Shown: positions 24,692 to 32,947, numbered from the stretch's first letter. The stretch is 64,000 bases of DNA from Pelagibacterium lentulum (GCF_003992625.1 NZ_RZMW01000008.1:243307-307306), one strand, 5' to 3'. Program-made: numbers and translations. Notes: generated by a model not told the origin, from the letters alone.

Positions 24692-24883
24692 ATGTTCGAC
24701 AAAACCTATGAAATTAAAGTCCGCATCGGTGAAGAAACCCTAGCAGGCTTGCGCCGATTTCAGTTGGCCCTCGGCCTTGAAATCGCCGAAGAGGCGGCGC
24801 GCATATATCTGCGCAACCATTTGGTCGATTTCAGCTACATAGCTGTCGACGCACCGGCACCTTCAGATCTGTTTCAGAACTGA
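24692..24883 (+). CDS. Small protein with ribbon-helix-helix-like pattern (63 aa)
   Basis: This is a 63-residue product with no family recognised with certainty. The order of elements is a strand (YEIKVRIGEE), a helix (TLAGLRRFQLALG), and a second helix (EIAEEAARIYLRNHLVDF). That is the pattern of CopG/Arc-type ribbon-helix-helix DNA-binding proteins, with a short Pro-rich tail. If so it would act as a dimeric repressor; no toxin partner gene is adjacent. A non-DNA-binding small protein is equally possible. The ribosome site lies in an 8-bp hairpin. Confidence 0.5.
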   Translation: MFDKTYEIKVRIGEETLAGLRRFQLALGLEIAEEAARIYLRNHLVDFSYIAVDAPAPSDLFQN

Positions 24884-25509
24884 GTTGCTCCGCCTTAACG
24901 TAGATTACAGCCGCAACCGTCCATTGCATTCGGCATTAATCAAGAGCAAAGCCCTTCGCGCTCTGAAGTCGTCCGTTCCGTTCTTCACCCCGACAACTCC
25001 AAGGAGCGGGCGGCCCATTTGATCTTGCCACCGCGTCCCATGAAATTGTCCAGGAACCGGCCGGGCTACTGGCGGCAGTTGGCCCAGTTTTCCTATTCGC
25101 AGGGCCAGCCGGTCTCTATCTTGATCGCATTGAGCGCAGCTTCGTCCTCGGCGGCATCGACGGCCGCGAGCAGTGGTGCTTCATAATCGAAACAGGCCTG
25201 TACATTGGCCAGCGCTGCAACAATGGAGGTGGACATGTCCTGATTGCTCATGGCGCGGGGGACTTCATCGGCGAATTTGAAGATTGCCCTATCCTGCCGC
25301 AGGCTAGCGTTGATGGGGTCACCAAGAGAACCCGTTAATCATTGAGGATGCCAAGTGAGAAGCCAAAAGCGTCATCGGCCGGTATGGCCGTTACATCCCA
25401 GTCGGTGGCGGCGCTCGCACTAGCCTCGGGAAGATGCCCTCGATTGCGGCTCAACGGTCGCTGCGTCCCGCGCTTGAGAGGCCTTCATTGTCGCTCGCCA
25501 CTGTTTTTG
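24884..25509. other. Gene-poor stretch with decayed coding sequence
   Basis: About 630 bp without a convincing intact gene. Between roughly 25010 and 25340 both strands stay open for long runs without a good start codon, which suggests a gene remnant. The best candidate frame is listed separately at 25093-25251. The right end holds the ECF sigma promoter. Nothing else was recognised. Confidence 0.5.
25093..25251 (-). pseudogene. Short frame or gene remnant (52 aa)
   Basis: A minus-strand frame from ATG 25251 encodes 52 residues, Ala/Glu-rich and ending ETGWPCE. Its codons are strongly GC-biased at the third position, as in real genes here. The frame continues upstream without a start for about 25 more codons (residues such as RQDRAIFKFADEVPRA) to a stop, and has no ribosome site. 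It may be the 3' part of a decayed gene. A plus-strand frame through the same bases, ending about 25338, has weaker codon bias. Confidence 0.3.
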
Positions 25510-25539
25510 TGATCCAGGCGTTTTTCTGCTCCGTAAAGG
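25510..25539 (+). promoter_or_regulatory. ECF (RpoE) promoter of the rpoE-chrR operon
   Basis: TGATCC (25510-25515) and TAAAGG (25534-25539) are separated by exactly 18 nt, 20 nt above the sigma-factor ATG. The same TGATCC-18-TAA arrangement precedes the convergent lipid operon at 31017-30988. TGATC as -35 is the known hallmark of RpoE/ChrR-type promoters, so the operon is probably autoregulated. Confidence 0.75.
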
Positions 25540-25558
25540 ACTAAAACGATTGGAGGCT

Positions 25559-26161
25559 ATGGTGTATGCAGTAGTGATGAGTGACACCACACCCCAGCCG
25601 GCACATGGCACTGCCCCTATCGTCGATCCAGCCGAATTGCTTTCGCGCATTGCGGAGCAAAAGGATCGTCAAGCATTGGCGGAACTTTTTCGCCTGCTGG
25701 CACCGCGGCTTAAGTCGATGATGTTGAAGCTTGGTGCTGATTCCGCTCTGGCTGAGGATCTGGTGCAGGAAACGCTTTTGGCTGTGTGGCGCAAGGCCCA
25801 TTTATACAGTCCCGAGCGTGGTGCACCCGTAACGTGGATATTCACTATTGCACGCAATCTGCGCATCGATCAGTTGCGGCGTCTGTCGAACAAACCCTAC
25901 GAAGATCTTGACGGAATCGACGCCACTGACGACACGCCCACCGGCCTGCAAGTCGTTGAACAGCAACAAATGGTGTCACGAGTGAAGTCTGCGCTCGAAA
26001 CACTGCCAGACGATCAGCGACAAGTGGTAAAATTGAGCTTTTTGAACGATATGACGCATTCTGACATATCCGCAGCCCTTGGAATTCCTCTGGGCACGGT
26101 GAAGTCGCGCCTGCGCTTGGCCTATGGGCGATTGCGGCCAGTATTGGAGGATCTCCAATGA
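25559..26161 (+). CDS. rpoE: ECF sigma factor RpoE (ChrR-controlled type)
   Basis: This 200-residue alternative sigma factor is expected to switch on the singlet-oxygen/photooxidative response. Region 2 is seen at LAEDLVQETLLAVWRKA...WIFTIARNLRIDQLRR, and region 4 at LPDDQRQVVKLSFLNDMTHSDISAALGIPLGTVKSRLR. The start is uncertain: GGAGG at 25552-25556 suits ATG 25559 or the next codon GTG 25562, while MSDTT at 25577 is the family-like beginning. Its stop overlaps the anti-sigma ATG by 4 nt. A matching ECF promoter lies directly upstream. Confidence 0.92.
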   Translation: MVYAVVMSDTTPQPAHGTAPIVDPAELLSRIAEQKDRQALAELFRLLAPRLKSMMLKLGADSALAEDLVQETLLAVWRKAHLYSPERGAPVTWIFTIARNLRIDQLRRLSNKPYEDLDGIDATDDTPTGLQVVEQQQMVSRVKSALETLPDDQRQVVKLSFLNDMTHSDISAALGIPLGTVKSRLRLAYGRLRPVLEDLQ

Positions 26162-26811
26162 GCGTCGTCCATCATCCCGACATCACGACACTTATGGCTT
26201 TCAGCGCCGGTACGCTGGATGAACCTTATGCCCTGGTTATTTCCACGCATTTGGCCATGTGCGCCGCGTGCCGTGAGCAGATCAAGCGAATCGATCTGAT
26301 CGGTGGAGCCCTTCTGGACGCAGAAGAGGAGGTCCCGGTTGAAGATGACGCTGTGGATCGCCTGTTTGCACGCCTTGATACCCCCAAGGAAGCAGGCGAT
26401 ACGATAAACGTAATTCCCAAGGTTCGGGACGTTCCCGCGCCTCTTGTCCGTTATCTGCCCGATGGACTTGATGCCGCGCCATGGAAGGCCAGGGGCGGTG
26501 GTGTATGGACGTGCGATTTGCCTGTCAGTGCCAATGCACAGTCGCGCCTGATGCTGCTCAAGGTCGGAGCCGGCCGCGCCGTTCCCGAGCATGGGCATGG
26601 TGGGCATGAACTCACACTGATTCTAAAAGGCGCCTACAAGGATCGGTTCGGGCGCTTTGGTCCAGGTGATATCGCGGATCACGATCAGGATGTCGATCAC
26701 CAGCCGATCGCAGAAATGGGCGAGGATTGCATTTGTTTGGTTGCGGTCGATGCCAAGCTCAACTTCCGCAGCAGGATCATGAAGCTGCTGCAGCCGTTTA
26801 TCGGAATGTGA
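26158..26811 (+). CDS. chrR: ChrR-family zinc anti-sigma factor with cupin domain
   Basis: This 217-residue cytosolic anti-sigma factor holds RpoE inactive until singlet oxygen or related stress. The N-terminal zinc anti-sigma domain has His5/His6 and the H-x3-C-x2-C motif at His31, Cys35 and Cys38 (HLAMCAAC). The C-terminal half is a ChrR-type cupin with clustered His/Glu (VPEHGHGGHELTLIL, IADHDQDVDHQP) that can bind a second metal. It overlaps rpoE by 4 nt, giving stoichiometric co-expression. Confidence 0.92.
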   Translation: MSVVHHPDITTLMAFSAGTLDEPYALVISTHLAMCAACREQIKRIDLIGGALLDAEEEVPVEDDAVDRLFARLDTPKEAGDTINVIPKVRDVPAPLVRYLPDGLDAAPWKARGGGVWTCDLPVSANAQSRLMLLKVGAGRAVPEHGHGGHELTLILKGAYKDRFGRFGPGDIADHDQDVDHQPIAEMGEDCICLVAVDAKLNFRSRIMKLLQPFIGM

Positions 26812-26814
26812 TCC

Positions 26815-27561
26815 ATGAGCAAAACCGCCTGGGTACTCGGGGGCGGCTCCGGCATTGGGGCCGCTCTCGTCAAAGAGCTTGTCGCGCGCGGTTGGACGGT
26901 CGCGATCTCCGGACGTCGTACAGAGCCCTTGCAAGCGCTGGCGGAAAGCCATGATGCAAGGCCCTATCGGCTTGACGTTACCGATTTCGATGCTGTCAAA
27001 GACACGGTCAAGCAAATCGCTGCCGATATTGGTAAAATCGATCTCGTCGTATTTTCCGTAGCGGCCTGGGAAGTGACCAAGCCCGGCACGTATGATTATG
27101 AAAGCTTTCGCCGGATCATCGATACCAACCTGCTTGGCGCAATGCGGGTGATCGATCCTGTCGTTGCCCAAATGCGCAAGCAAGGCTTTGGCGAGATCGC
27201 GTTGGTCGCTTCGGTGGCAGGATATTTTGGCCTGCCGCGCTCCGCAGCATATAGTTCGGGCAAGTCGGCGATGATCACGCTGGCAGAAACCATGCGCACC
27301 GAACTGGCTTCTGACAACATTTCGGTTCGGATTGTCTGTCCGGGATTTGTAAAAACCGATCTTACGGCTAAAAACGACTTTCCGATGCCGTTTCTCATGG
27401 AAGCCGACAAGGCGGGCAAGAGAATCGCGGACGGGCTCTTGAATTCCAAGCGCTTTGAAATCGCTTTTCCGACGCGATTTGTGCTGCTGCTCAAACTGAT
27501 CGGTTTGATGCCCTACCCTATATTCTTTGCCATAATGAAACGGCTGATTGCCAGAAAATAG
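26815..27561 (+). CDS. Short-chain dehydrogenase/reductase
   Basis: This 248-residue NAD(P)-dependent oxidoreductase is co-transcribed with rpoE-chrR (3-nt gap). The nucleotide-binding motif reads VLGGGSGIGAAL (residues 7-18). The catalytic set is Ser in ASVAGY and Tyr/Lys in YSSGK. A hydrophobic C-terminus (FVLLLKLIGLMPYPIFFAIMKRL) suggests membrane attachment. SDR genes accompany chrR-controlled lipid genes in other alphaproteobacteria, so a lipid or membrane carbonyl substrate is plausible; that is inference. It converges with the cfa-type gene, 12 nt apart. Confidence 0.85.
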   Translation: MSKTAWVLGGGSGIGAALVKELVARGWTVAISGRRTEPLQALAESHDARPYRLDVTDFDAVKDTVKQIAADIGKIDLVVFSVAAWEVTKPGTYDYESFRRIIDTNLLGAMRVIDPVVAQMRKQGFGEIALVASVAGYFGLPRSAAYSSGKSAMITLAETMRTELASDNISVRIVCPGFVKTDLTAKNDFPMPFLMEADKAGKRIADGLLNSKRFEIAFPTRFVLLLKLIGLMPYPIFFAIMKRLIARK

Positions 27562-27573
27562 TCCCTCACGGGA

Positions 27574-28809
27574 CTATTCAGGGCGGCGATACTGATAGAT
27601 TCCGACATCAATAAAGCCTTCGGTAAAGCCAGCCTCGCAATATGAGAGATAATATATCCATTTGCGTCTGAACGCTTCGCTATAGCCCAGTTTGGCGATT
27701 TCCGGCCAACGGTCCACGAAACGCTCCCGCCAAAGCCGGAGCGTCTTTGCATAGCTGTGACGGAAGCAATCGACATTTTCCAGAATCAGCCCACTTTTTT
27801 CGGCATGCTCGCGCATTGCTGCCTTGGTAAGCAGCATGCCGCCGGGGAAGATGTAACGCTGGATGAAGTCGGGGCCGGATTTATAAGTCTCAAACTCTTT
27901 TTCGAGAATGGTGATTGCCTGAATGGCGGCCGTTCCGCCCGGCTTGAGCCGATCATGGACCGTTTGGAAATATTGCGGCCAGTGTTCTTCGCCAACCGCC
28001 TCGATCATTTCAATCGATGCAACATGGTCGAACTGTCCCTTGGTATCCCGATAGTCCTCAAAAACAAGCTTTGCCTTGTCGTTCAGTCCCTGCCGCTCAA
28101 GCCGCTCCAGCCCGTACTTGAGCTGCTCGCGTGAGAGGGTGATACCCCGCAGATTGGCTCCCACCTCTTTGGCCACCGTTTCGGCAAATCCACCCCAGCC
28201 GCACCCGATCTCCAAAATGCTCGAACCGGGTTTTACATCTGCCATTTCAATGATGCGCCGGTATTTGGCGTATTGCGCTTCCTCCAGGCTCTGCTCTTCG
28301 GCGCCGAAATAGGCCGACGAATAGGTCATGGTCGGGTCCAGCCATTCCGCATAAAAGTCGTTGCCGAGGTCGTAATGCTCGGAAATGTTCTGCTTGGAGC
28401 CCTCGCGCGTATTGGGGCGCGCCATATGATAGGCAAGATCCTGCGCGGCGCGCCTGAAAAGCCCAGGATTGGCATTATCAAAAATATCGCGGTTCTGAAG
28501 GAAGAACCTGAACATCTTCGTCAGGTCCTCCATCTCGATGTCGCCGTTTATATAAGCCGCGGCAAATCCAACGGTACCGCGTCGCATCGCTTCGCCGAGT
28601 ACGTTGAAGTTCTTAAGCCGGAGATAGGCATGCAGCCCACTGCTCGCGTCGCCTAGCGTGCGGCAACGCCCGCTAGGCAGGGTAACTGTAACGGCACCCT
28701 TCCTGGGTATTCCAAGCAGCGCCGCGCCGATTTTCTCAAGTGCAAATGATGAAATGCGCGTCCCGAGACTTGCGCCCCGCCCACTGCGCCGTACCACGGC
28801 GTTACTCAT
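27574..28809 (-). CDS. Cyclopropane-fatty-acyl-phospholipid synthase-family methyltransferase
   Basis: This 411-residue SAM-dependent enzyme modifies unsaturated acyl chains of membrane phospholipids. The SAM-binding block is SILEIGCGWGGFAETVA. The family blocks SKQNISEHYDLGNDFYAEWLD, MTYSSAYF, SIEMIEAVGEEHW and RYIFPGG are all present. It may form cyclopropane rings, or methylate as in furan-fatty-acid synthesis; the sequence does not decide. It is the last gene of an operon whose first gene has an RpoE-type promoter, and its start overlaps DUF1365 by 8 nt. Confidence 0.9.
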   Translation of the reverse strand: MSNAVVRRSGRGASLGTRISSFALEKIGAALLGIPRKGAVTVTLPSGRCRTLGDASSGLHAYLRLKNFNVLGEAMRRGTVGFAAAYINGDIEMEDLTKMFRFFLQNRDIFDNANPGLFRRAAQDLAYHMARPNTREGSKQNISEHYDLGNDFYAEWLDPTMTYSSAYFGAEEQSLEEAQYAKYRRIIEMADVKPGSSILEIGCGWGGFAETVAKEVGANLRGITLSREQLKYGLERLERQGLNDKAKLVFEDYRDTKGQFDHVASIEMIEAVGEEHWPQYFQTVHDRLKPGGTAAIQAITILEKEFETYKSGPDFIQRYIFPGGMLLTKAAMREHAEKSGLILENVDCFRHSYAKTLRLWRERFVDRWPEIAKLGYSEAFRRKWIYYLSYCEAGFTEGFIDVGIYQYRRPE

Positions 28810-29638
28810 ACCGCCCTCGCCCTGCGTCCAACTCTTTTGCGCTTACCTCCTGCGTCCCGGCATGGAGATCTTTGCGCAAACCCAAAGTATGCGGCACCCC
28901 CTTCAACCAAAGCTTGAAAGCTTCCCAATGGATGCCTGCCATAATCTTAATGGTCATTAACGGATATGCAAGACTGAGCTTTGCGATCATGGAATCACTG
29001 AACTCCCGGCGCGCTCCAGAGAACCATGCCGTCAATACCGCGCCACGATCCGTGCTCAGTGTTATCCCATTAAACACGGTCTCAGCAGGTGGCTTGACCG
29101 AAAACCGGTAGTTTCCCTCCAGCGTATTGAATGGGGAGACGTAGAAGGCTTTTTTTGCGTTGTGCATGATTTCGCCGTCGGCCCGAGCGTCCACGACCTG
29201 CTGATAGAAATGATGTTCCCCAAATGTATTGCGAACCTCATAGATAAGCATAACGGGGGCGCCGTTCGCATCTTCAAGATAATAGACCGTCAGAGGATTG
29301 AAGGCGTAGCCGAGTATGCGGGGGTAAAACAGCATTCTCACCCGCGAAACCTTATGGCCTATACCCGCAAGAACCGCCCTGTTTCGCGCAAATTTGGCAG
29401 GATTGCAGCCATCCCTTGCTCCGAAATCGGAGAACTTCAATGAGAACAGGTTCCATTTGTTGACGGAAAAGAACTTGAACTGTTTTGCCATTGCCTCGAC
29501 CTCATCGAGATCGACGAGCAGAGAAAACACTTTGTAGCGCAAGCTGTGTATCTTGGGTCGCGCACGCTTGTGTACGACCTCACCCACATAGATTGCGCCC
29601 GCGTGAGCAGGCTTGTCAGGTTCTATTCCGCCGCCCAT
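28802..29638 (-). CDS. DUF1365 family protein
   Basis: This is a 278-residue conserved protein nearly always found between a COG2907-type flavoprotein and a cyclopropane-synthase-like gene. Recognised stretches are AIYVGEVVHKRARPKIHSLRYKVF near the start, the YPRILGYAFNPLTVYY block, EVRNTFGEHHFY, and AFYVSPF. No membrane segment or cofactor motif is obvious. In related bacteria this gene belongs to the ChrR-RpoE regulon. A role in lipid modification is inferred from neighbours. It overlaps both flanking genes (8 and 16 nt). Confidence 0.9.
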   Translation of the reverse strand: MGGGIEPDKPAHAGAIYVGEVVHKRARPKIHSLRYKVFSLLVDLDEVEAMAKQFKFFSVNKWNLFSLKFSDFGARDGCNPAKFARNRAVLAGIGHKVSRVRMLFYPRILGYAFNPLTVYYLEDANGAPVMLIYEVRNTFGEHHFYQQVVDARADGEIMHNAKKAFYVSPFNTLEGNYRFSVKPPAETVFNGITLSTDRGAVLTAWFSGARREFSDSMIAKLSLAYPLMTIKIMAGIHWEAFKLWLKGVPHTLGLRKDLHAGTQEVSAKELDAGRGRYE

Positions 29639-30960
29639 TTGGCTGGCTCTCCCTGCATCCAGTTATGCGCAATTCTCGCACGGGCATTTGCAACTTTCCA
29701 AGGCCGCTCGAGGAGGCCGATCCGTTCGGCAACTTCCAGCCCGGCTTGCAAACCGTCTTCATGAAATCCGTAGCCAAGCCAGGCACCCGCAAACCAGGTG
29801 CGATTGACGCCCTGAATACGCGAAAAGGATGATTGTGCGTCGATTGCCGCCGCATCGAATAAAGGATGCTCGTACTCGGTTTCGTACTGAACCGTTCCCG
29901 GTGCAAACTCCTTATACGGATTGAGTGTCACAAAGAGATCGGTTCGTGTCGGCAACGGCTGCAACCGGTTCATCCAGTATGTAACGCTCAGCGCATCGTC
30001 ACGTTCAACGTCGGGGCGAAGATAGTTCCAGGCACACCATAGGTGGCGGCGCTTCGGCATAAAGGAACTGTCGGTATGCAGCACTGCGCGATTTTTTGAA
30101 AAACGAAACGCAGACAGCACATTCCGTTCCTTAATCGAGGCATCATCAAGCAGCTTGAGCGCCTGATCGGCGTGGCAAGCCAGCACAACTTCGTCAAAGC
30201 TCTGGGAAATGCCCTGTTCATCGACAATCTCCACGCCATTGGTATGGCGTCGTATCGCCTTGATATCGACACCCTGCCTGACGTCCATCCGCGTGTCGGC
30301 AAGGATACGGGACACATATTCCTGCGACCCTCCCATAACCGACCGCCACGCAGGCCGCCCGACAATTTTTAACAGCCCGTGATTTGCAAAGAACTTTACA
30401 AAGGTATGCGCGGGAAATGACAGCATACCACGCGATGGCGTCGACCAGATGGCCGCCGAGACCGGCAGAATATGGTTTTCAACAAAGCTCTGCGAGTAGC
30501 CGCCTTCGTGCAGAAACTCTGCAATTGTCATATCGGCAGGCATTTCGACAATATCGCGCTCCGCACTGTGAAAGAAGCGCACGAGATCCTGAACCAGTCG
30601 CCAATGGTCCAACCGCAGCAGATTGCGCTTTTGGCCGAACATGCCGACGAGTTTCTCGCCGTTATATTCGAGCCGTCCTTCGCCGAGTGAAACGGCAAAC
30701 CCCATATGCGCGGGCGCCGTTGCCACCTTCAGGTGATCGAACAATGCAGTCAGATTGGGATAGTTGGTTTCGTTAAAGACGATAAAGCCGGTATCGACCG
30801 GCACTGGCCCGTCCGCCGTCGTCGCATTCACCGTATTGGTATGGCCGCCAATGCGCCGCTCGCGCTCGAACAACGTAACCTTGTGTGACTTGGATAGAAG
30901 CCATGCCGCGGAAAGACCCGCAATTCCGGAACCGACGACGGCGATATGTTGTTGCGGCAT
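29623..30960 (-). CDS. FAD/NAD(P)-binding amine-oxidase-like protein (COG2907 type)
   Basis: This 445-residue flavoprotein begins with the dinucleotide-binding motif VVGSGIAGLSAAWLLSK (residues 7-23) and then RRIGGHTNTV, the standard second FAD contact. Later blocks include VPVDTGFIVFNETNYPNL, the central substrate domain, and C-terminal WFAGAWLGYGFHEDG, which closes over the flavin. Homologues in RpoE/ChrR regulons are implicated in acyl-chain desaturation or oxidation on the way to furan fatty acids. It is the first gene of the three-gene operon, with an RpoE-type promoter 28 nt above its ATG. Confidence 0.9.
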   Translation of the reverse strand: MPQQHIAVVGSGIAGLSAAWLLSKSHKVTLFERERRIGGHTNTVNATTADGPVPVDTGFIVFNETNYPNLTALFDHLKVATAPAHMGFAVSLGEGRLEYNGEKLVGMFGQKRNLLRLDHWRLVQDLVRFFHSAERDIVEMPADMTIAEFLHEGGYSQSFVENHILPVSAAIWSTPSRGMLSFPAHTFVKFFANHGLLKIVGRPAWRSVMGGSQEYVSRILADTRMDVRQGVDIKAIRRHTNGVEIVDEQGISQSFDEVVLACHADQALKLLDDASIKERNVLSAFRFSKNRAVLHTDSSFMPKRRHLWCAWNYLRPDVERDDALSVTYWMNRLQPLPTRTDLFVTLNPYKEFAPGTVQYETEYEHPLFDAAAIDAQSSFSRIQGVNRTWFAGAWLGYGFHEDGLQAGLEVAERIGLLERPWKVANARARIAHNWMQGEPAKWAAE

Positions 30961-30987
30961 GCACCTGACCTTGAAATTGTTATAGGT

Positions 30988-31017
30988 GCGTTACGAAACA
31001 GGTTTACGGTTGGATCA
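30988..31017 (-). promoter_or_regulatory. ECF (RpoE) promoter of the FAD oxidase-DUF1365-cfa operon
   Basis: On the minus strand TGATCC (31017-31012) and TAACGC (30993-30988) are 18 nt apart, the same spacing as in front of rpoE. Transcription would begin about 20 nt above the ATG at 30960. Confidence 0.72.
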
Positions 31018-31064
31018 GCCGCCGGTTGCGGCAAAATCACATTTATCGTCCTGAAATCAGTCGC

Positions 31065-31150
31065 TAGAGCGTGTCCAGCAAAAGTGGAAACGGTTTTGCG
31101 GTTCGGACGCGCGACAAATCAAAGACTTAGATCAAATCTGCGATTCTATG
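31065..31150 (+). repeat. Dispersed Hyphomicrobiales palindromic element, copy 2
   Basis: It starts TAGAGCGTGTCCAGCAAAAG, identical to copy 1 (298-317, other strand), then has the shared core around GGAAACGGTTTTGCGGTTCGG and the tail CAAAGACTTAG. It lies between the FAD-oxidase promoter and the recJ 3' end. Confidence 0.6.
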
Positions 31151-31165
31151 AAAAGCGGATTTGTT

Positions 31166-32947
31166 CTACGGGATGGCTGCATCGATGATGCGCAATTGAG
31201 CGGTTTCCCGGCCCTGCCAATGGTTGATGTTGAGCGCGCCACAGACATGCAGTCGTCCTGTGTCACGCGCTTTGAGCAATGCGTCGCCCAACGGCGTTCC
31301 TGCGGCCCGGAATGCGATGGCCTTAATGTTTGCGCCGTCGCCGGATGCCAGGGTAAGCCGCACATGACCGCCAGCCCCCACTACGTCGGCAAAACGTACC
31401 TGATGGGCTGGGAAAGCGAATATCGGTGTTGGATTGCCTGCGCCAAACGGGCCGGCACGCTCGACATCGTGAACGAAGTCAGCAGAGGCTGCCCGCGCAG
31501 TAAGCGCAGCGTCGATCTTGACCGCGCGTGACTTGCGCGCCTCTCGAACTGACGCTTCCAGGGCATCGCTGAGATAGTTGCGGAAGGCGCCAATCTGGCC
31601 TGCGCCGATTGTTACCCCCGCAGCCATCGCGTGGCCGCCGCCCTTAACGATAATATTGTCGCGGACAGCGGCAATTACGGCGGCTCCGAGATCGACGCCG
31701 GGCATCGAGCGCCCCGAACCGGTGCCACTACCATCCGGGCGCAGGGCCACTGCAAATGACGGGCGTTCAAACCGCTCGCGCAGTCGCGCCGCCACCAGCC
31801 CCACAATGCCGGGATGCCATTCAGGCGACGCCGCAACAAGAACCGGAGGTCCCTCGCCCTCGCCGATCTCCATTTCCGCCGTCGCACAGGCCTGCTCGAC
31901 CGCCTCGGCCTCGATCCGCTGGCGTTCCGCGTTGAGTTCGTCGAGTTTTGCGGCGATGCTTAGGGCTTCATGCTCATCTTCCGTAGCAAGCAATTTCGCT
32001 CCCAGGCCCGCATCGCCAATCCGGCCACCGGCATTGATGCGCGGCCCAAGCAAATATCCCAGATGGTAGGTTCCGATAGGACCACCAGCACGCGCTGCAA
32101 TCGCCAGGGCCCGTAGCCCGGCATTGCCGCCCTGACGCAGCACTTCGAGCCCCCGGACCACAAACGCCCGGTTAAGCCCGACAAGCGGCACGACATCGCA
32201 GACTGTTGCCATAGCGACAATATCAAGTAGCGCCATAAGATCGGGAACGGCGCGTTCGCCGCGAAGGAGCCGGTTCACCGCAACAAGCACCATAAAGCTC
32301 ACCCCGGCCGCGCATAGATATCCCATCTGGGAAATATCGTCCTTGCGATTGGGGTTGACGATAGCGCCGGCGGGCGGAAGAGTGTCACCAGCAAGGTGAT
32401 GGTCGATCACCAGAACGTCGGCGCCGCGCGCGCGCGCATGGACAATGGGCTCATGGCTGGTCGTGCCGCAATCGAGCGTAACGATCAGCGTTGCACCCTG
32501 TGCGATCAAACGATCCATCGCTTCGATATTGGGACCGTATCCCTCAAAAATGCGGTCGGGAATGTGGGTAATGACCCTGATACCAAGCTGGCTGAAATAG
32601 CGCGACATCAAGGCAACGGAACAAGCGCCATCAACGTCGTAATCGCCGAAAAAGCCGATGGTTTCCCCTCGTCTGGCTGCGTCTGCCAGCCTCTCGGCCA
32701 ACCCGTCCATATCCATCAGACTCGAGGGGTCGGGCATCAGGTCGCGGATCGCTGGCGCAACAAAGCGTTCCGCTTCTTCAACCGGAACGCCCCTTGCGGC
32801 AACGATCCGCGCCAGAATTTCGGATAGGCCGGTCTGTTGAGCTATTGCACCTGACATGCGCGAGGCCACCGGATCCAGGCGATCGATCCATGTTCGCCCC
32901 GTAACGGATTTGGAAACATTCAGAAAGGGTTCGACATCTGGCTTCAT
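31166..32947 (-). CDS. recJ: Single-stranded-DNA-specific exonuclease RecJ
   Basis: This is a 593-residue 5'-3' exonuclease of recombination and mismatch repair. The DHH-family motifs are visible: GDYDVDGACS (residues 101-110), LDCGTTSHE, VLVIDHHLAGD, and the later GGRIGDAG. The C-terminal DHHA1 part carries VVKGGGHAMAAG, and an OB-fold-like domain follows (VRFADVVGAGGHVRLTL). The frame extends to 33100, but MKPDVEPFLNVSKSVTGR at 32947 is the family-like start; its ribosome site is weak. It is divergent from a lipoprotein gene. Confidence 0.93.
   Translation of the reverse strand: MKPDVEPFLNVSKSVTGRTWIDRLDPVASRMSGAIAQQTGLSEILARIVAARGVPVEEAERFVAPAIRDLMPDPSSLMDMDGLAERLADAARRGETIGFFGDYDVDGACSVALMSRYFSQLGIRVITHIPDRIFEGYGPNIEAMDRLIAQGATLIVTLDCGTTSHEPIVHARARGADVLVIDHHLAGDTLPPAGAIVNPNRKDDISQMGYLCAAGVSFMVLVAVNRLLRGERAVPDLMALLDIVAMATVCDVVPLVGLNRAFVVRGLEVLRQGGNAGLRALAIAARAGGPIGTYHLGYLLGPRINAGGRIGDAGLGAKLLATEDEHEALSIAAKLDELNAERQRIEAEAVEQACATAEMEIGEGEGPPVLVAASPEWHPGIVGLVAARLRERFERPSFAVALRPDGSGTGSGRSMPGVDLGAAVIAAVRDNIIVKGGGHAMAAGVTIGAGQIGAFRNYLSDALEASVREARKSRAVKIDAALTARAASADFVHDVERAGPFGAGNPTPIFAFPAHQVRFADVVGAGGHVRLTLASGDGANIKAIAFRAAGTPLGDALLKARDTGRLHVCGALNINHWQGRETAQLRIIDAAIP

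Noticed and set aside
26809..26838. A further TGATCC box at the chrR stop codon, as a possible internal ECF promoter for the SDR
   Set aside because: Eighteen nt downstream the sequence reads GTACTC, not TAA, and the box overlaps the stop and start codons, so it is probably chance.
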